Source of the DNA: Lachnospiraceae bacterium | Lineage (GTDB): Bacteria > Bacillota > Clostridia > Lachnospirales > Lachnospiraceae | DNA: 64,000 nucleotides | Reading direction: 5' to 3' | Assembly: GCA_017940415.1 (NCBI GenBank) | Contig: JAGAYR010000009.1 | Coordinates: forward strand, 62,001 to 126,000 | Shown here: piece by piece, positions 33,866-42,188 of the stretch | Position numbering within the stretch: position 1 is the stretch's first letter | How the letters are laid out: each line of letters opens with the position of its first letter | Program-made: the position numbers and the translations under genes | The notes under the pieces: model-generated | The model's database searches: none | The model's input: only the letters and a program-made list of their open reading frames with translations | What the model was told of the DNA's origin: nothing

Positions 33866-33889
33866 AAGCACCTGAAAAGGTGCTTTTTT
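33866..33889 (+). terminator. Terminator/attenuator before the scaffold gene
   Basis: The 8-bp perfect stem AAGCACCT/AGGTGCTT has loop GAAA and four further T's. It stands 50 nt before the scaffold start, so capsid expression must either begin below it or read through. Confidence 0.8.
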
Positions 33890-33938
33890 CATGCCTACCG
33901 GAGGCTTTCCGGGAATTACTCTTAAGGAGGAGATCGTA

Positions 33939-34421
33939 ATGAGCGATACAAACGCTACTGTAGCCACACAGGAAAACAACCAGTCAGCACCCCGCACCTT
34001 TACCCAGGAGGAAGTCAATGCCATGATCGGCAAGAGACTTTCCGAGGAAAAGAGTAAGTATGCGGATTATGACGAGATCAAAGCAAAGGCCGCTAAGTTC
34101 GACGAGGCAGAAGAGAAGAACAAAACTGAACTTCAGAAAGCCACGGAGCGTGCCAGCGCGCTCGAATCCGAGCTCAATGCAATGAAAAAAGCAGATGAAG
34201 CAAGGATGATGAGAGAAAAAGTAGCTAAAGAAACCGGAGTTCCCTCGAACCTGATCACCGGATCCACTGAGGAAGAATGCAAGACTCAGGCCGAAGCCAT
34301 CAAAGCTTATGCACAACCCGGAGCTTATCCGAGAGTTAAGGACGGAGGCGAACTTTCCAAGAATCAGAATGCTTCGACAACGAAGCAGCAGTTTGCTGAT
34401 TTCATGTCGGGCATCTTATAA
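33939..34421 (+). CDS. Capsid scaffold protein (DUF4355-like)
   Basis: The 160-residue protein starts after AAGGAGGAGATCGTA. It is highly charged and coiled-coil rich (TQEEVNAMIGKRLSEEKSKY, then Lys/Glu helix ~50-110) with a flexible C-terminus, as in DUF4355 scaffolds. It guides assembly of the capsid protein encoded next and is lost on maturation. Confidence 0.8.
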   Translation: MSDTNATVATQENNQSAPRTFTQEEVNAMIGKRLSEEKSKYADYDEIKAKAAKFDEAEEKNKTELQKATERASALESELNAMKKADEARMMREKVAKETGVPSNLITGSTEEECKTQAEAIKAYAQPGAYPRVKDGGELSKNQNASTTKQQFADFMSGIL

Positions 34422-34432
34422 GGAGGAATATT

Positions 34433-35299
34433 ATGTCACAGACTGGTACACCTACCAACAGAACAGCTGTCGATCTCCCCGCTGACGTATCGAAGGAGAT
34501 CCTTGCAAAAGCGCAGGAAAATTCTGCAGTCATGAAACTTGCCCGTAAGATTGCACTCCCCGGAAGAGGCGTTGCGATCAATGTCATCACCTCTGATCCT
34601 GAGGCTGCATGGGTCGGAGAGACTAATGCAAAGCCCGTAAGTAATCCCGGTCTTGCTACCAAGATCATGAGGGGTTATAAGCTCGCAGTCATCGTTCCCT
34701 TCTCTGATGAGTTCAGAAGAGACCTCAGTTCTCTTTACGATGCACTGGTAAGCAGACTTCCTGCGGCACTTGGCAAGAAGTTTGATAATACCGTATTTCA
34801 CGGTGCTGCTCCCGGATCTGACTTTGATACCTTTGCAGCAGTTACTGCACAGAGCCTTGCAACTGATGTTTATCAGGGACTCGTAGCAGCTGACACCGAT
34901 ATCGCATCTCACGGCGGAATCACCAATGGTTATGTTATCTCCGCACAGGGAAAAGGAATCCTGCTCGGAGCAACTGATCAGAACAAGAGACCTCTTTTCA
35001 TCAACTCCGTTGCCGAGGGAGCTATCCCTATGATCCTCGGATCCAAGACTGAGTACAGCAAGGCTGCATTCAAGGCAGGAACTCCTGCAGTGATCGGATA
35101 CGCCGGTGACTGGACTCAGGCAATGTATGGAACCGTTGAGGGAATCAAGGTATCCATCGCAGATCAGGCAACTCTTAAGGTTGATGCAGATACAGAGATC
35201 AATCTCTTCCAGCAGAATATGTTTGCAGTGCGTGCAGAAATGGAAGTCGGATTCCGCGCCGATACCACATGCTTCAACGCACTTACTGCTACTGTATGA
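34433..35299 (+). CDS. Major capsid protein, HK97 fold
   Basis: The 288-residue protein starts behind AAGGAGGAATATT. The segments AWVGETNAKPVSNP, AVIVPFSDEFRRD and ALGKKFDNTVFHG are typical of HK97-type major capsid proteins, followed by a VISAQGKGILLG strand. The scaffold is separate. Its TGA overlaps the start of the next gene. Confidence 0.88.
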   Translation: MSQTGTPTNRTAVDLPADVSKEILAKAQENSAVMKLARKIALPGRGVAINVITSDPEAAWVGETNAKPVSNPGLATKIMRGYKLAVIVPFSDEFRRDLSSLYDALVSRLPAALGKKFDNTVFHGAAPGSDFDTFAAVTAQSLATDVYQGLVAADTDIASHGGITNGYVISAQGKGILLGATDQNKRPLFINSVAEGAIPMILGSKTEYSKAAFKAGTPAVIGYAGDWTQAMYGTVEGIKVSIADQATLKVDADTEINLFQQNMFAVRAEMEVGFRADTTCFNALTATV

Positions 35300-35544
35300 T
35301 CAGAATGATCAATAAGCTCACCAATACGGAAATGTGGGTTGCGGAAAACCGCGTAGAAGAATACAAGGCGGCAGGCCACAAGCTTGCCGCTTCTTCCGAT
35401 GTGGTTCCCACTGTAGAGGCAGAGCAGGAAGAAGTAATCTCCGAAGCGGATGAAGCTCCTGAAGAAGTGACAATTTCAGAAGATGATCCCGAGGAGTTCA
35501 AAGAAGAAAAGAAAGACACCAAGAAATCTACCAAGAAGAAGTGA
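35296..35544 (+). CDS. Small head-region protein with charged tail
   Basis: The 82-residue ORF overlaps the capsid stop by ATGA. It begins with a short beta motif (MINKLTNTEMWVAENRVEEYKAAGH) common after capsid genes; the second half is an acidic then lysine-rich tail. Possibly a head decoration or head-tail protein. Confidence 0.6.
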   Translation: MIRMINKLTNTEMWVAENRVEEYKAAGHKLAASSDVVPTVEAEQEEVISEADEAPEEVTISEDDPEEFKEEKKDTKKSTKKK

Positions 35545-35551
35545 GATTACC

Positions 35552-35929
35552 ATGGCATACGCAACTTACGAAGATATACAAAAGAGAACGGGCCGAACTT
35601 TTACGAATACGGAGATAGAAATCTGTGATTCGCTTCTTGACAGAGCGGCTTTGCTTATCGATGCATATAACGATTCGGCGTCTGCAGATATCAAGAAATC
35701 TGTGTCTGTAGAATCTGTTACCAGAGCTATGACCGTTTCATCGGATGTCCCGATGGGGGCATCGCAGGGATCCATGTCAGCACTGGGCTATTCTCAGTCA
35801 TGGACCATGCAATCCGGCGGTGCTGTCGGAGATGTGTATCTGGCCAAATCTGACAAAAAGCTGCTTGGAACTGGGAGAAATATCGGCGCAAGTAACCCGC
35901 TTTCTTTTATAACAAGGGGGAGCGTATGA
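35552..35929 (+). CDS. Head-tail connector, Gp19/Gp15/Gp42 family
   Basis: The 125-residue protein begins MAYATYEDIQKRTGR and contains a helical CDSLLDRAALLIDAYN segment, matching phage Gp19/Gp15/Gp42 adaptor proteins, which join the portal to the neck. No strong ribosome site is seen, so coupling to the gene 8 nt upstream is likely. Confidence 0.75.
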   Translation: MAYATYEDIQKRTGRTFTNTEIEICDSLLDRAALLIDAYNDSASADIKKSVSVESVTRAMTVSSDVPMGASQGSMSALGYSQSWTMQSGGAVGDVYLAKSDKKLLGTGRNIGASNPLSFITRGSV

Positions 35930-36282
35930 CTGGGATCACTGTAACACTTGAGGTTAATACTTTAACCGGGTATAACGCGCTGGGGGAACCTGTATATGAG
36001 TCGTCTCCGGTGAATGTCAGCGATGTCCTGGTGGGAGAACCATCAACAGATGATATCACCAATATGATGACCATGTATGGAAAAAGGATAGCCTATACCA
36101 TGGCAATCCCCAAAGGCGATGATCACATCTGGGAAGATACTTATGTTACTTTACCCGCACCGTTTCAGGGCAGGTATCATACTATCGGAATACCCACAGC
36201 CGGAATAGAAGCAAATATCCCTTTAAGGTGGAACAAGAAGGTGCACATTGAACGGATCGAAGGTAAAAGTCAAATTGAATAG
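35926..36282 (+). CDS. Head closure/stopper-like protein
   Basis: The 118-residue beta-rich protein overlaps the connector gene by ATGA. The pattern (TYVTLPAPFQGRYHTIG) and position suit a minor head or neck stopper protein. Confidence 0.65.
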   Translation: MTGITVTLEVNTLTGYNALGEPVYESSPVNVSDVLVGEPSTDDITNMMTMYGKRIAYTMAIPKGDDHIWEDTYVTLPAPFQGRYHTIGIPTAGIEANIPLRWNKKVHIERIEGKSQIE

Positions 36283-36454
36283 TGCCGGTATTAAGGAGGT
36301 GCTGAAATCTGATTTTATGATGGATGCACTCAAAGCTGAAGGCACAAAACATGGTGAATTCGAGACAAGCTTTGTCGGGTTCGATCGTTGCCATGTCATT
36401 GTTTATAAGGGAGAGGAAGATGCTGATAGAACAGACAGTCAAGGATTATCTTGA
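36248..36454 (+). CDS. Short minor capsid/neck protein
   Basis: The 68-residue ORF starts at TTG 36248 after AAGAAGGTG and overlaps its upstream neighbour by 35 nt. KVKLNSAGIKEVLKSDFMMDAL matches the start of HK97 gp10-like minor capsid proteins, but the length is well below usual. Confidence 0.6.
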   Translation: MNGSKVKVKLNSAGIKEVLKSDFMMDALKAEGTKHGEFETSFVGFDRCHVIVYKGEEDADRTDSQGLS

Positions 36455-36761
36455 TTCGGTGTTTGATAACACCGGCATCAGGGTGTATCCGGAGATTCCG
36501 AAGAATCCTCCGGAAAAGTTTGTGGTCTTCAAACTTATAGACCGCGGACGCGAAAACATGATCAATGAGGTTACCTTCGAATTTTTTTCTTACGGTAATA
36601 ATACTCTTGAAGCAGCAGAAGTTGATGAAAGCCTGAGAAATGCCATGGATAACATTGTGACCATCAATGATATCTCATGTCATTACGGCGGCGGGAACAA
36701 CAGTCCTGATACAACGCTTAAAAGATATCGTTATCGCAGCTATTACAATCTGTATTATTAA
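36420..36761 (+). CDS. Tail completion/terminator protein
   Basis: The 113-residue protein starts at ATG behind GGAGAGGAAG. TVKDYLDSVFDNTGIRVYPEIPKNP followed by a beta core is typical of phage tail terminator proteins just before the tail tube gene. Confidence 0.7.
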   Translation: MLIEQTVKDYLDSVFDNTGIRVYPEIPKNPPEKFVVFKLIDRGRENMINEVTFEFFSYGNNTLEAAEVDESLRNAMDNIVTINDISCHYGGGNNSPDTTLKRYRYRSYYNLYY

Positions 36762-36772
36762 GGAGGCATAAA

Positions 36773-37324
36773 ATGAACGATGCTACAAATGTAACAACCG
36801 GCAAGCCTAAAGTTAGCGGTGCCGTACATTTTGCACCTCTCGGAACAACCCTTCCTACCGATGCGACCACAGCACTTGATCCCGCATTCGTAGACCTCGG
36901 CTATGTTTCCGCAGATGGTCTTACTAACAACAACTCCCCCGAGAGCGATACTGTTAAGGCTTGGGGCGGTGACACCGTCCTGAACCTTCAGACCGACAGA
37001 CCTGACACTTTCGCACTCACCCTCATCGAAGCCATGAATCAGAACGTTTTGAAGGCTGTTTATGGCGAAACCAACGTTACTGTTGACACTAACGGCAACG
37101 TAAGCATTTCGGCAACCGCTGAGGATATGCCCTCTGGTGCTTGGGTGTTTGACATGATCCTGAAGGGCGGCAGAGCAAAGAGAATCGTTGTTCCCAACGG
37201 AACAATCTCTGAACTTGGTGAGATCACTTACAAGGACGATGAAGCAGTCGGCTACAACATCACGATTACCGATGTTCCTGATTCTTCGGGAGTGTACCAC
37301 TATGAGTATATAGCAGCAGCCTAG
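36773..37324 (+). CDS. Major tail tube protein
   Basis: The 183-residue beta-rich protein lies between tail completion and tail chaperone genes. KPKVSGAVHFAPLGTTLPTDAT and an aspartate-rich middle match siphovirus tail tube proteins. Start follows AAGGAGGCATAAA. Confidence 0.85.
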   Translation: MNDATNVTTGKPKVSGAVHFAPLGTTLPTDATTALDPAFVDLGYVSADGLTNNNSPESDTVKAWGGDTVLNLQTDRPDTFALTLIEAMNQNVLKAVYGETNVTVDTNGNVSISATAEDMPSGAWVFDMILKGGRAKRIVVPNGTISELGEITYKDDEAVGYNITITDVPDSSGVYHYEYIAAA

Positions 37325-37366
37325 GCATCAAATAATGATCCTCAGGAGCCGTGATAAGGAGAGATT

Positions 37367-37639
37367 ATGCAGGGAAAAACAAAAAGCGGATTTGAATACG
37401 ATGTAGATGATCGCATATTGAAGGACTGGCGTTTCACACTTGCTTTGACCAAGTGCCAGAAGGGTGAGGGGCTTGAAAAGCTCCAGGGAGCTCAGGATGT
37501 GATCGAGCTCATGCTTGGGAAAAAGGGAGCGGAACAGTTTATCACTCACATTGCGGAGCAGCATGACGGATATGCGGACTCGGAAGTTGTACTCAGTGAA
37601 GTAAAGGAGATCTTTGAAAGTAAGATCCCAAAAAACTGA
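37367..37639 (+). CDS. Tail assembly chaperone, short (G) form
   Basis: The 90-residue helical protein (DRILKDWRFTLALTKCQ) starts behind GATAAGGAGAGATT. It ends CCA-AAA-AAC-TGA, with a -1 slippery heptamer just before the stop. A fraction of ribosomes should shift to make a ~218-residue fusion with the next frame. Both forms help assemble the tail around the tape measure. Confidence 0.85.
   Translation: MQGKTKSGFEYDVDDRILKDWRFTLALTKCQKGEGLEKLQGAQDVIELMLGKKGAEQFITHIAEQHDGYADSEVVLSEVKEIFESKIPKN
37630..37636 (+). promoter_or_regulatory. Programmed -1 frameshift site
   Basis: A-AAA-AAC in correct phase (codons AAA 37631, AAC 37634), directly before TGA. The -1 frame is open from here into the ORF starting at 37657. 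Confidence 0.85.
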
Positions 37640-38022
37640 TATTCCTCGCACACTGTTTGTCTGTGTGTGAGGATGAGCTTATTTGTGACTTTGCAGAAGT
37701 TTATCATGTTCTCAACATATATGAACTGCCGCCAAAACAGGCGGCAGTTCTTTGTATGGGACTAAGGAATGACTCAAGAGTAAAAATGCATCTTTCAGGC
37801 TCAAAGCTGACTCTTGAACAGATGCTGTATGCACGCATGGCAGATGAACTTGCATTCCTAAGCTGGGCAAAGACAAAAGACGGTCAGAAGAACCGGAATC
37901 GTCCGGAATCAATATTAAAAGCACTTATATCAGATAAGTCAGATGATACAGTTTCTTTCCTGACTACCGAAGATTTTGATAATGAATGGGAGAAAATAGT
38001 CCATGGCAAATACGATAGGTGA
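37636..38022 (+). CDS. Tail assembly chaperone, frameshift extension (T part, Gp15-like)
   Basis: The -1 frame continues LIFLAHCLSVCEDELICDFAEVY and ends after ~128 codons. A stand-alone start would need TTG 37657, which has no ribosome site, so expression as the G-T fusion is far more likely. Content resembles Gp15/DUF5361-like chaperones. It overlaps the tape measure gene by 20 nt. Confidence 0.8.
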   Translation: MIFLAHCLSVCEDELICDFAEVYHVLNIYELPPKQAAVLCMGLRNDSRVKMHLSGSKLTLEQMLYARMADELAFLSWAKTKDGQKNRNRPESILKALISDKSDDTVSFLTTEDFDNEWEKIVHGKYDR

Positions 38023-40051
38023 AGCATATCTGCAGATCAGGCCTTCCATGGAAGGGATCCAGGGCGAGATACAGGAGGCAATGGGGGAGGCCGGTGAAAA
38101 GGGATCCAGCTCTTTCGGCTCTATGTTCGCAAAAGGTCTCGGAGCAGTATCTGCAGCAGCTGTAACGGCAGTTACTGTGGCAGCAAAAGAGGTCACGGAC
38201 CTTACAAAGGCGGCAGTATCTTCATTTGCAGATTACGAACAGCTCACCGGTGGTGTGGAAACACTTTTTGGAACAGGTGGTGCGGGTCTTGAAGAATATG
38301 CACAGAGCCTTGGCGTGACTGCATCGCAGGCAGCGGAACAGTATGCTAATCTCCAGAGAGCTCAGGAAACCGTAATGAATAATGCTGATATAGCATTCAG
38401 AACGGCGGGACTTTCTGCAAATGACTACATGGAGACAGTAACCTCATTCTCGGCATCCCTTCTTCAGTCTACTGCAGGCGATACAATGCTCGCAGCGGAG
38501 ATAGCAGATCAGGCTATCATCGATATGGCCGATAATGCTAACAAGATGGGAACATCCATGGAATCCATACAGAATGCATATCAGGGCTTTGCAAAGCAGA
38601 ATTATACAATGCTCGACAATCTGAAGCTCGGTTACGGCGGCACCAAGGAGGAGATGGAGAGGCTCCTTGCCGATGCGTCGGCATTGTCCGGCGTTGAATA
38701 CGACATGAGTAACCTTGCGGATGTTTATAATGCTATTCATGTTATCCAGGAAGAAATGGGAATAGCCGGAACAACCGCCAAGGAAGCTGAAGGAACTATA
38801 TCCGGTTCACTTGGGATGGTCAGTGCAGCCTGGACCAATCTCGTCACAGGACTTGCAAATCCCGATGCGGATCTCGGATCACTTATAGATGATCTTGTCA
38901 GTTCCGGTTCTACGGCCATTCAGAATCTTGTTCCCACGATATCGCATGCACTGACCGGAATCGGGCAGGCGATTACACAGATTGCACCGATCATTGTTGC
39001 GGAACTTCCGGGATTAGTGCAGACTCTTGTGCCTTCATTGGTTGAATCCGCTATAGCACTTGTGAATGCACTTGTAGCGGCTGCTCCGGATATACTGGCG
39101 GTCCTGGTCGAACAGATTCCTTCAATGATGGATCTTATCATAAATACGATACTCTCATTGTTACCGATGTTACTTGATATCGCATTGCAGATTATATTGG
39201 CGCTTGCGGATGGGCTTATTCAGAATCTTCCCACCCTGATCCCTGCTGTTGTGGGAGTGATCATGACTATGGTTGAAAAACTCACTGAGCCTGATACACT
39301 TGTACAGCTCATCAATGCCGCACTTCAGCTGATCATAGCTCTTGCCGAAGGCCTTCTTGCAGCTGTTCCCGAACTGCTTGGAAAAGTCCCCATCATACTT
39401 GGTAATCTTGTAGAAGCAATCATTAAGGCTGCACCTGCTCTGGCTCAGGCTGCCCTCGAACTTGTTCTTACACTTGCAGCGGGAATAGTTGAATCTCTTG
39501 CAAAGCTTAACGAAAAAGGCAAAGAGATGATCGATGCGGTTAAAGATGGATTTTGGGAAAAGATCGAAGCTGCGAAGACCTGGGGCAAGGATATGATACA
39601 AAATTTCATAGATGGAATTCTGGCTAAATGGGAGAACCTAAAGAATACAGTCAAGGATCTTGCTAATTCAATAAAGAGTCTTCTCGGGTTCTCGGAGCCT
39701 GAAGAGGGCCCACTTTCCAATTTCCATACATTTGCACCGGATATGATGGAATTGTTTGCAACCGGAATAAGGCAGAATGTGGGACTGGTGACAGATGCTC
39801 TCGGAACTATGACCGGAAGTATAGCATCAGAGTTTTCTTCTCCACAGATACAATCCAATAATTATTCCGCGGTAAATACCTTGTCTTCGGAAGGAAACCT
39901 ATATGATCTCCTTTCAAGATATCTTCCTATTATTGCTGAGGGAGGCAGCGGCAGCATTGAAATATCAGCTGATGCGAATGGATTATTCAATGTTGTTAGG
40001 AAACAGAATCAGGATTATATAAGGCGGACCGGGCAGAGTGCTTTTGTGTGA
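38003..40051 (+). CDS. Tail tape measure protein
   Basis: The 682-residue protein has an N-terminal helical segment (MANTIGEAYLQIRPSMEGIQ), Ala/Gly-rich repeats, a conserved TMP block (YEQLTGGVETLFG, AYQGFAKQNYTMLDNLKLGYGGTKEEM), and long hydrophobic helices (~310-520). It sets tail length; at this size the tail should be fairly short. Confidence 0.92.
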   Translation: MANTIGEAYLQIRPSMEGIQGEIQEAMGEAGEKGSSSFGSMFAKGLGAVSAAAVTAVTVAAKEVTDLTKAAVSSFADYEQLTGGVETLFGTGGAGLEEYAQSLGVTASQAAEQYANLQRAQETVMNNADIAFRTAGLSANDYMETVTSFSASLLQSTAGDTMLAAEIADQAIIDMADNANKMGTSMESIQNAYQGFAKQNYTMLDNLKLGYGGTKEEMERLLADASALSGVEYDMSNLADVYNAIHVIQEEMGIAGTTAKEAEGTISGSLGMVSAAWTNLVTGLANPDADLGSLIDDLVSSGSTAIQNLVPTISHALTGIGQAITQIAPIIVAELPGLVQTLVPSLVESAIALVNALVAAAPDILAVLVEQIPSMMDLIINTILSLLPMLLDIALQIILALADGLIQNLPTLIPAVVGVIMTMVEKLTEPDTLVQLINAALQLIIALAEGLLAAVPELLGKVPIILGNLVEAIIKAAPALAQAALELVLTLAAGIVESLAKLNEKGKEMIDAVKDGFWEKIEAAKTWGKDMIQNFIDGILAKWENLKNTVKDLANSIKSLLGFSEPEEGPLSNFHTFAPDMMELFATGIRQNVGLVTDALGTMTGSIASEFSSPQIQSNNYSAVNTLSSEGNLYDLLSRYLPIIAEGGSGSIEISADANGLFNVVRKQNQDYIRRTGQSAFV

Positions 40052-40059
40052 GGTGAAAA

Positions 40060-40425
40060 ATGTTCATTATAGGTGAAACAGATTATTCGGATCACGTTAT
40101 TGCAGGATCATATAAGGTCAATAATGTCCCGGTGACGGAGGACTGGACTGATGCAGCAGGCGTAATACACAGGCAGAAGATTCGCGACAAGATCATTGGA
40201 ACTTTTGACATGTGGTTCAGAACCAAAAATGAATACAATTTGTTTTTGGAATGTATATCTCAGAACCGGCAGCCGAATCTGACATGTTCGGTTACCGTTG
40301 AAGTCAATAACGCAGGTGATTCATATACAGGAGATTTCTTCATAAATCATGAGACGGTACGAAACCGTGACGGAGCTTGGAAGGATTATATGGAAGTATT
40401 CACCGTGAATATCGAGCAGGCATAG
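40060..40425 (+). CDS. Tail tip-associated protein
   Basis: The 121-residue beta-rich protein (ETDYSDHVIAGSYKVNNVPVTEDWTDA) lies between tape measure and hub-like genes, the usual place of small distal tail proteins. No precise family is claimed. Confidence 0.6.
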   Translation: MFIIGETDYSDHVIAGSYKVNNVPVTEDWTDAAGVIHRQKIRDKIIGTFDMWFRTKNEYNLFLECISQNRQPNLTCSVTVEVNNAGDSYTGDFFINHETVRNRDGAWKDYMEVFTVNIEQA

Positions 40426-40426
40426 G

Positions 40427-42187
40427 ATGATTATTGTAACTGAAGAAACAAAAAAAGCATACAGCAGCTCTTCAATAAAACATTTGACTGTAACATTCCC
40501 TGAGCTGGATCTTACGCTTAGGGATAACGAGATCATATATGAAAGTTTTTCACTGGAGGAAGGTATAGAGGAAAAGGAATGTCTTACATTCACAGGATGT
40601 CTTTCTTCACAGTTATCTTTCCAATGTATGGGAATTACTTTGGATCTCAGAGGAAGATACGTTGAAGCTGTTATCATTGCTGATTCAACGGATCCGATAT
40701 CTCTCTTCCATGGATATGTTGAATCACAGAAGATCATGGATTATTACTATGGAAAATGTGAGATAGTTGCCTATGATATTTTATATTCCAAGGGACAGAC
40801 TGACATTGCCGCTTGGTATAAATCCTTGAGTTTTCCGATATCTGTTAAAGATTATCGTGACAGCTTGTTTTCGTATCTGGGGATAGATGTAAGGGAAGCT
40901 GCTCTCGTAAATGATCATATCGTATTCGACAAGCAGTACTCGCCCGCGTCAATGAAAGCACTGGATTCGATCCGGGCAATATGCCAGATAAACGGTGTAT
41001 TCGGAATTGTGAACAGGAACGGTGAATTTGAGTTCCGAAGTATTGAACCGATCGATACGGAAGGCACATATGATGAAGTAGAGTTTTATAAGAAACTGGA
41101 TTATCAACGTTATACAGTCCAAGCCATTGGAAGAGTTATTGTAAGACAAAGTTCTTCCGATGAAGGAGCTTCTTATGGCGATGGAGGAAATATTTATGTT
41201 GTTCAGGGGAATATGTTTACCCTTAACCTCGAAGAAGAATTGTTATCAGAGATTGCTGAGAACATCTACCAGAAGGTACAGGGTATTACATATACTCCAT
41301 ACACGGGTGTGAGCTATTCAATGCCCTGGATAGAATCCGGAGATATTGTTAAATATCGCATATATGATCCCTCTTCCGGAACATATTTTACAGCTTTCGT
41401 ATACGTCTTCTCCAGATATATAAAAGGGATCCAGGTCCTGATGGATACCTTCAAGGCCGAGGGAAACGAATTTCAGAATGTTTTCATATCAGATCTCAGC
41501 GTTCAGATTACTACGATACAGAATCAGATAGAAGCAATACAAGGAAAGCTGGAGTCAATACAGCTTAAATTCCTGATGTTTTATAATATGAGCGCTGTTG
41601 ATATTGGAGATGGAGCAACTGTTGCTGTTGCTAATACCAGATTTGCGGTATCACAAAGTGGTCAGGTCTATTTTGAAATGGAGTATCTTATTGAATGCTC
41701 TACTACGGAAATTATTGAAAATAACGTCATCGTAAATAATGATCTTCAGGTAAGTGTTTTATTTGAATATGACGGAGAAATCATCGATATTCGAAAACCC
41801 AAAGAAACATATCAGGATGGGGAGCATATACTTCATTGTTATTACGTCCTTAACGTAGATAATACAACCACACATACCTGGAAGATTTGGTTAAATTGTG
41901 TCGGCGGAAGCGTTCATATAAATATACTTGAAGCGCAAAATACGATCCTTGGTCTGAACATTGTGGGCAATACGGCATGGGACGGAACTATTGATGTAGA
42001 TGATACGATGAATGCAGTTCCATTAACGATAGCGTTAGTTTCTGAGATTCTTGACACAGTAGTTATTTCATTAACCAATCCGGTCTTGATTAACGGAAAT
42101 GAATCGATTGATGGAATAGAAGTGCTAAGGACAGATGTGGCAGGCATAACGGAAAATATTGAAATAGAAGAAACCGAGGAGAATTGA
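40427..42187 (+). CDS. Phage tail hub/baseplate protein
   Basis: The 586-residue protein, one base after its neighbour, has an N-terminal region resembling phage tail hub folds (LRDNEIIYESFSLEEG, SLFHGYVESQKIM). A coiled segment (~360-385, QITTIQNQIEAIQGKLESIQ) precedes a beta-sandwich C-terminal domain. Likely the distal tail/hub that carries the fibres. Confidence 0.7.
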   Translation: MIIVTEETKKAYSSSSIKHLTVTFPELDLTLRDNEIIYESFSLEEGIEEKECLTFTGCLSSQLSFQCMGITLDLRGRYVEAVIIADSTDPISLFHGYVESQKIMDYYYGKCEIVAYDILYSKGQTDIAAWYKSLSFPISVKDYRDSLFSYLGIDVREAALVNDHIVFDKQYSPASMKALDSIRAICQINGVFGIVNRNGEFEFRSIEPIDTEGTYDEVEFYKKLDYQRYTVQAIGRVIVRQSSSDEGASYGDGGNIYVVQGNMFTLNLEEELLSEIAENIYQKVQGITYTPYTGVSYSMPWIESGDIVKYRIYDPSSGTYFTAFVYVFSRYIKGIQVLMDTFKAEGNEFQNVFISDLSVQITTIQNQIEAIQGKLESIQLKFLMFYNMSAVDIGDGATVAVANTRFAVSQSGQVYFEMEYLIECSTTEIIENNVIVNNDLQVSVLFEYDGEIIDIRKPKETYQDGEHILHCYYVLNVDNTTTHTWKIWLNCVGGSVHINILEAQNTILGLNIVGNTAWDGTIDVDDTMNAVPLTIALVSEILDTVVISLTNPVLINGNESIDGIEVLRTDVAGITENIEIEETEEN

Positions 42188-42188
42188 G

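Noticed and set aside
37657-38022. Tail chaperone T part as an independent gene from TTG 37657
   Set aside because: No ribosome site, and a perfectly phased slippery heptamer joins it to the upstream gene.
19408-40164. 12-mer GCAGCAGGCGTA at about 19408, 24950, 27154 and 40153
   Set aside because: Three copies encode Ala-Ala-Gly-Val in the same frame and fit codon usage; too weak to call a signal.
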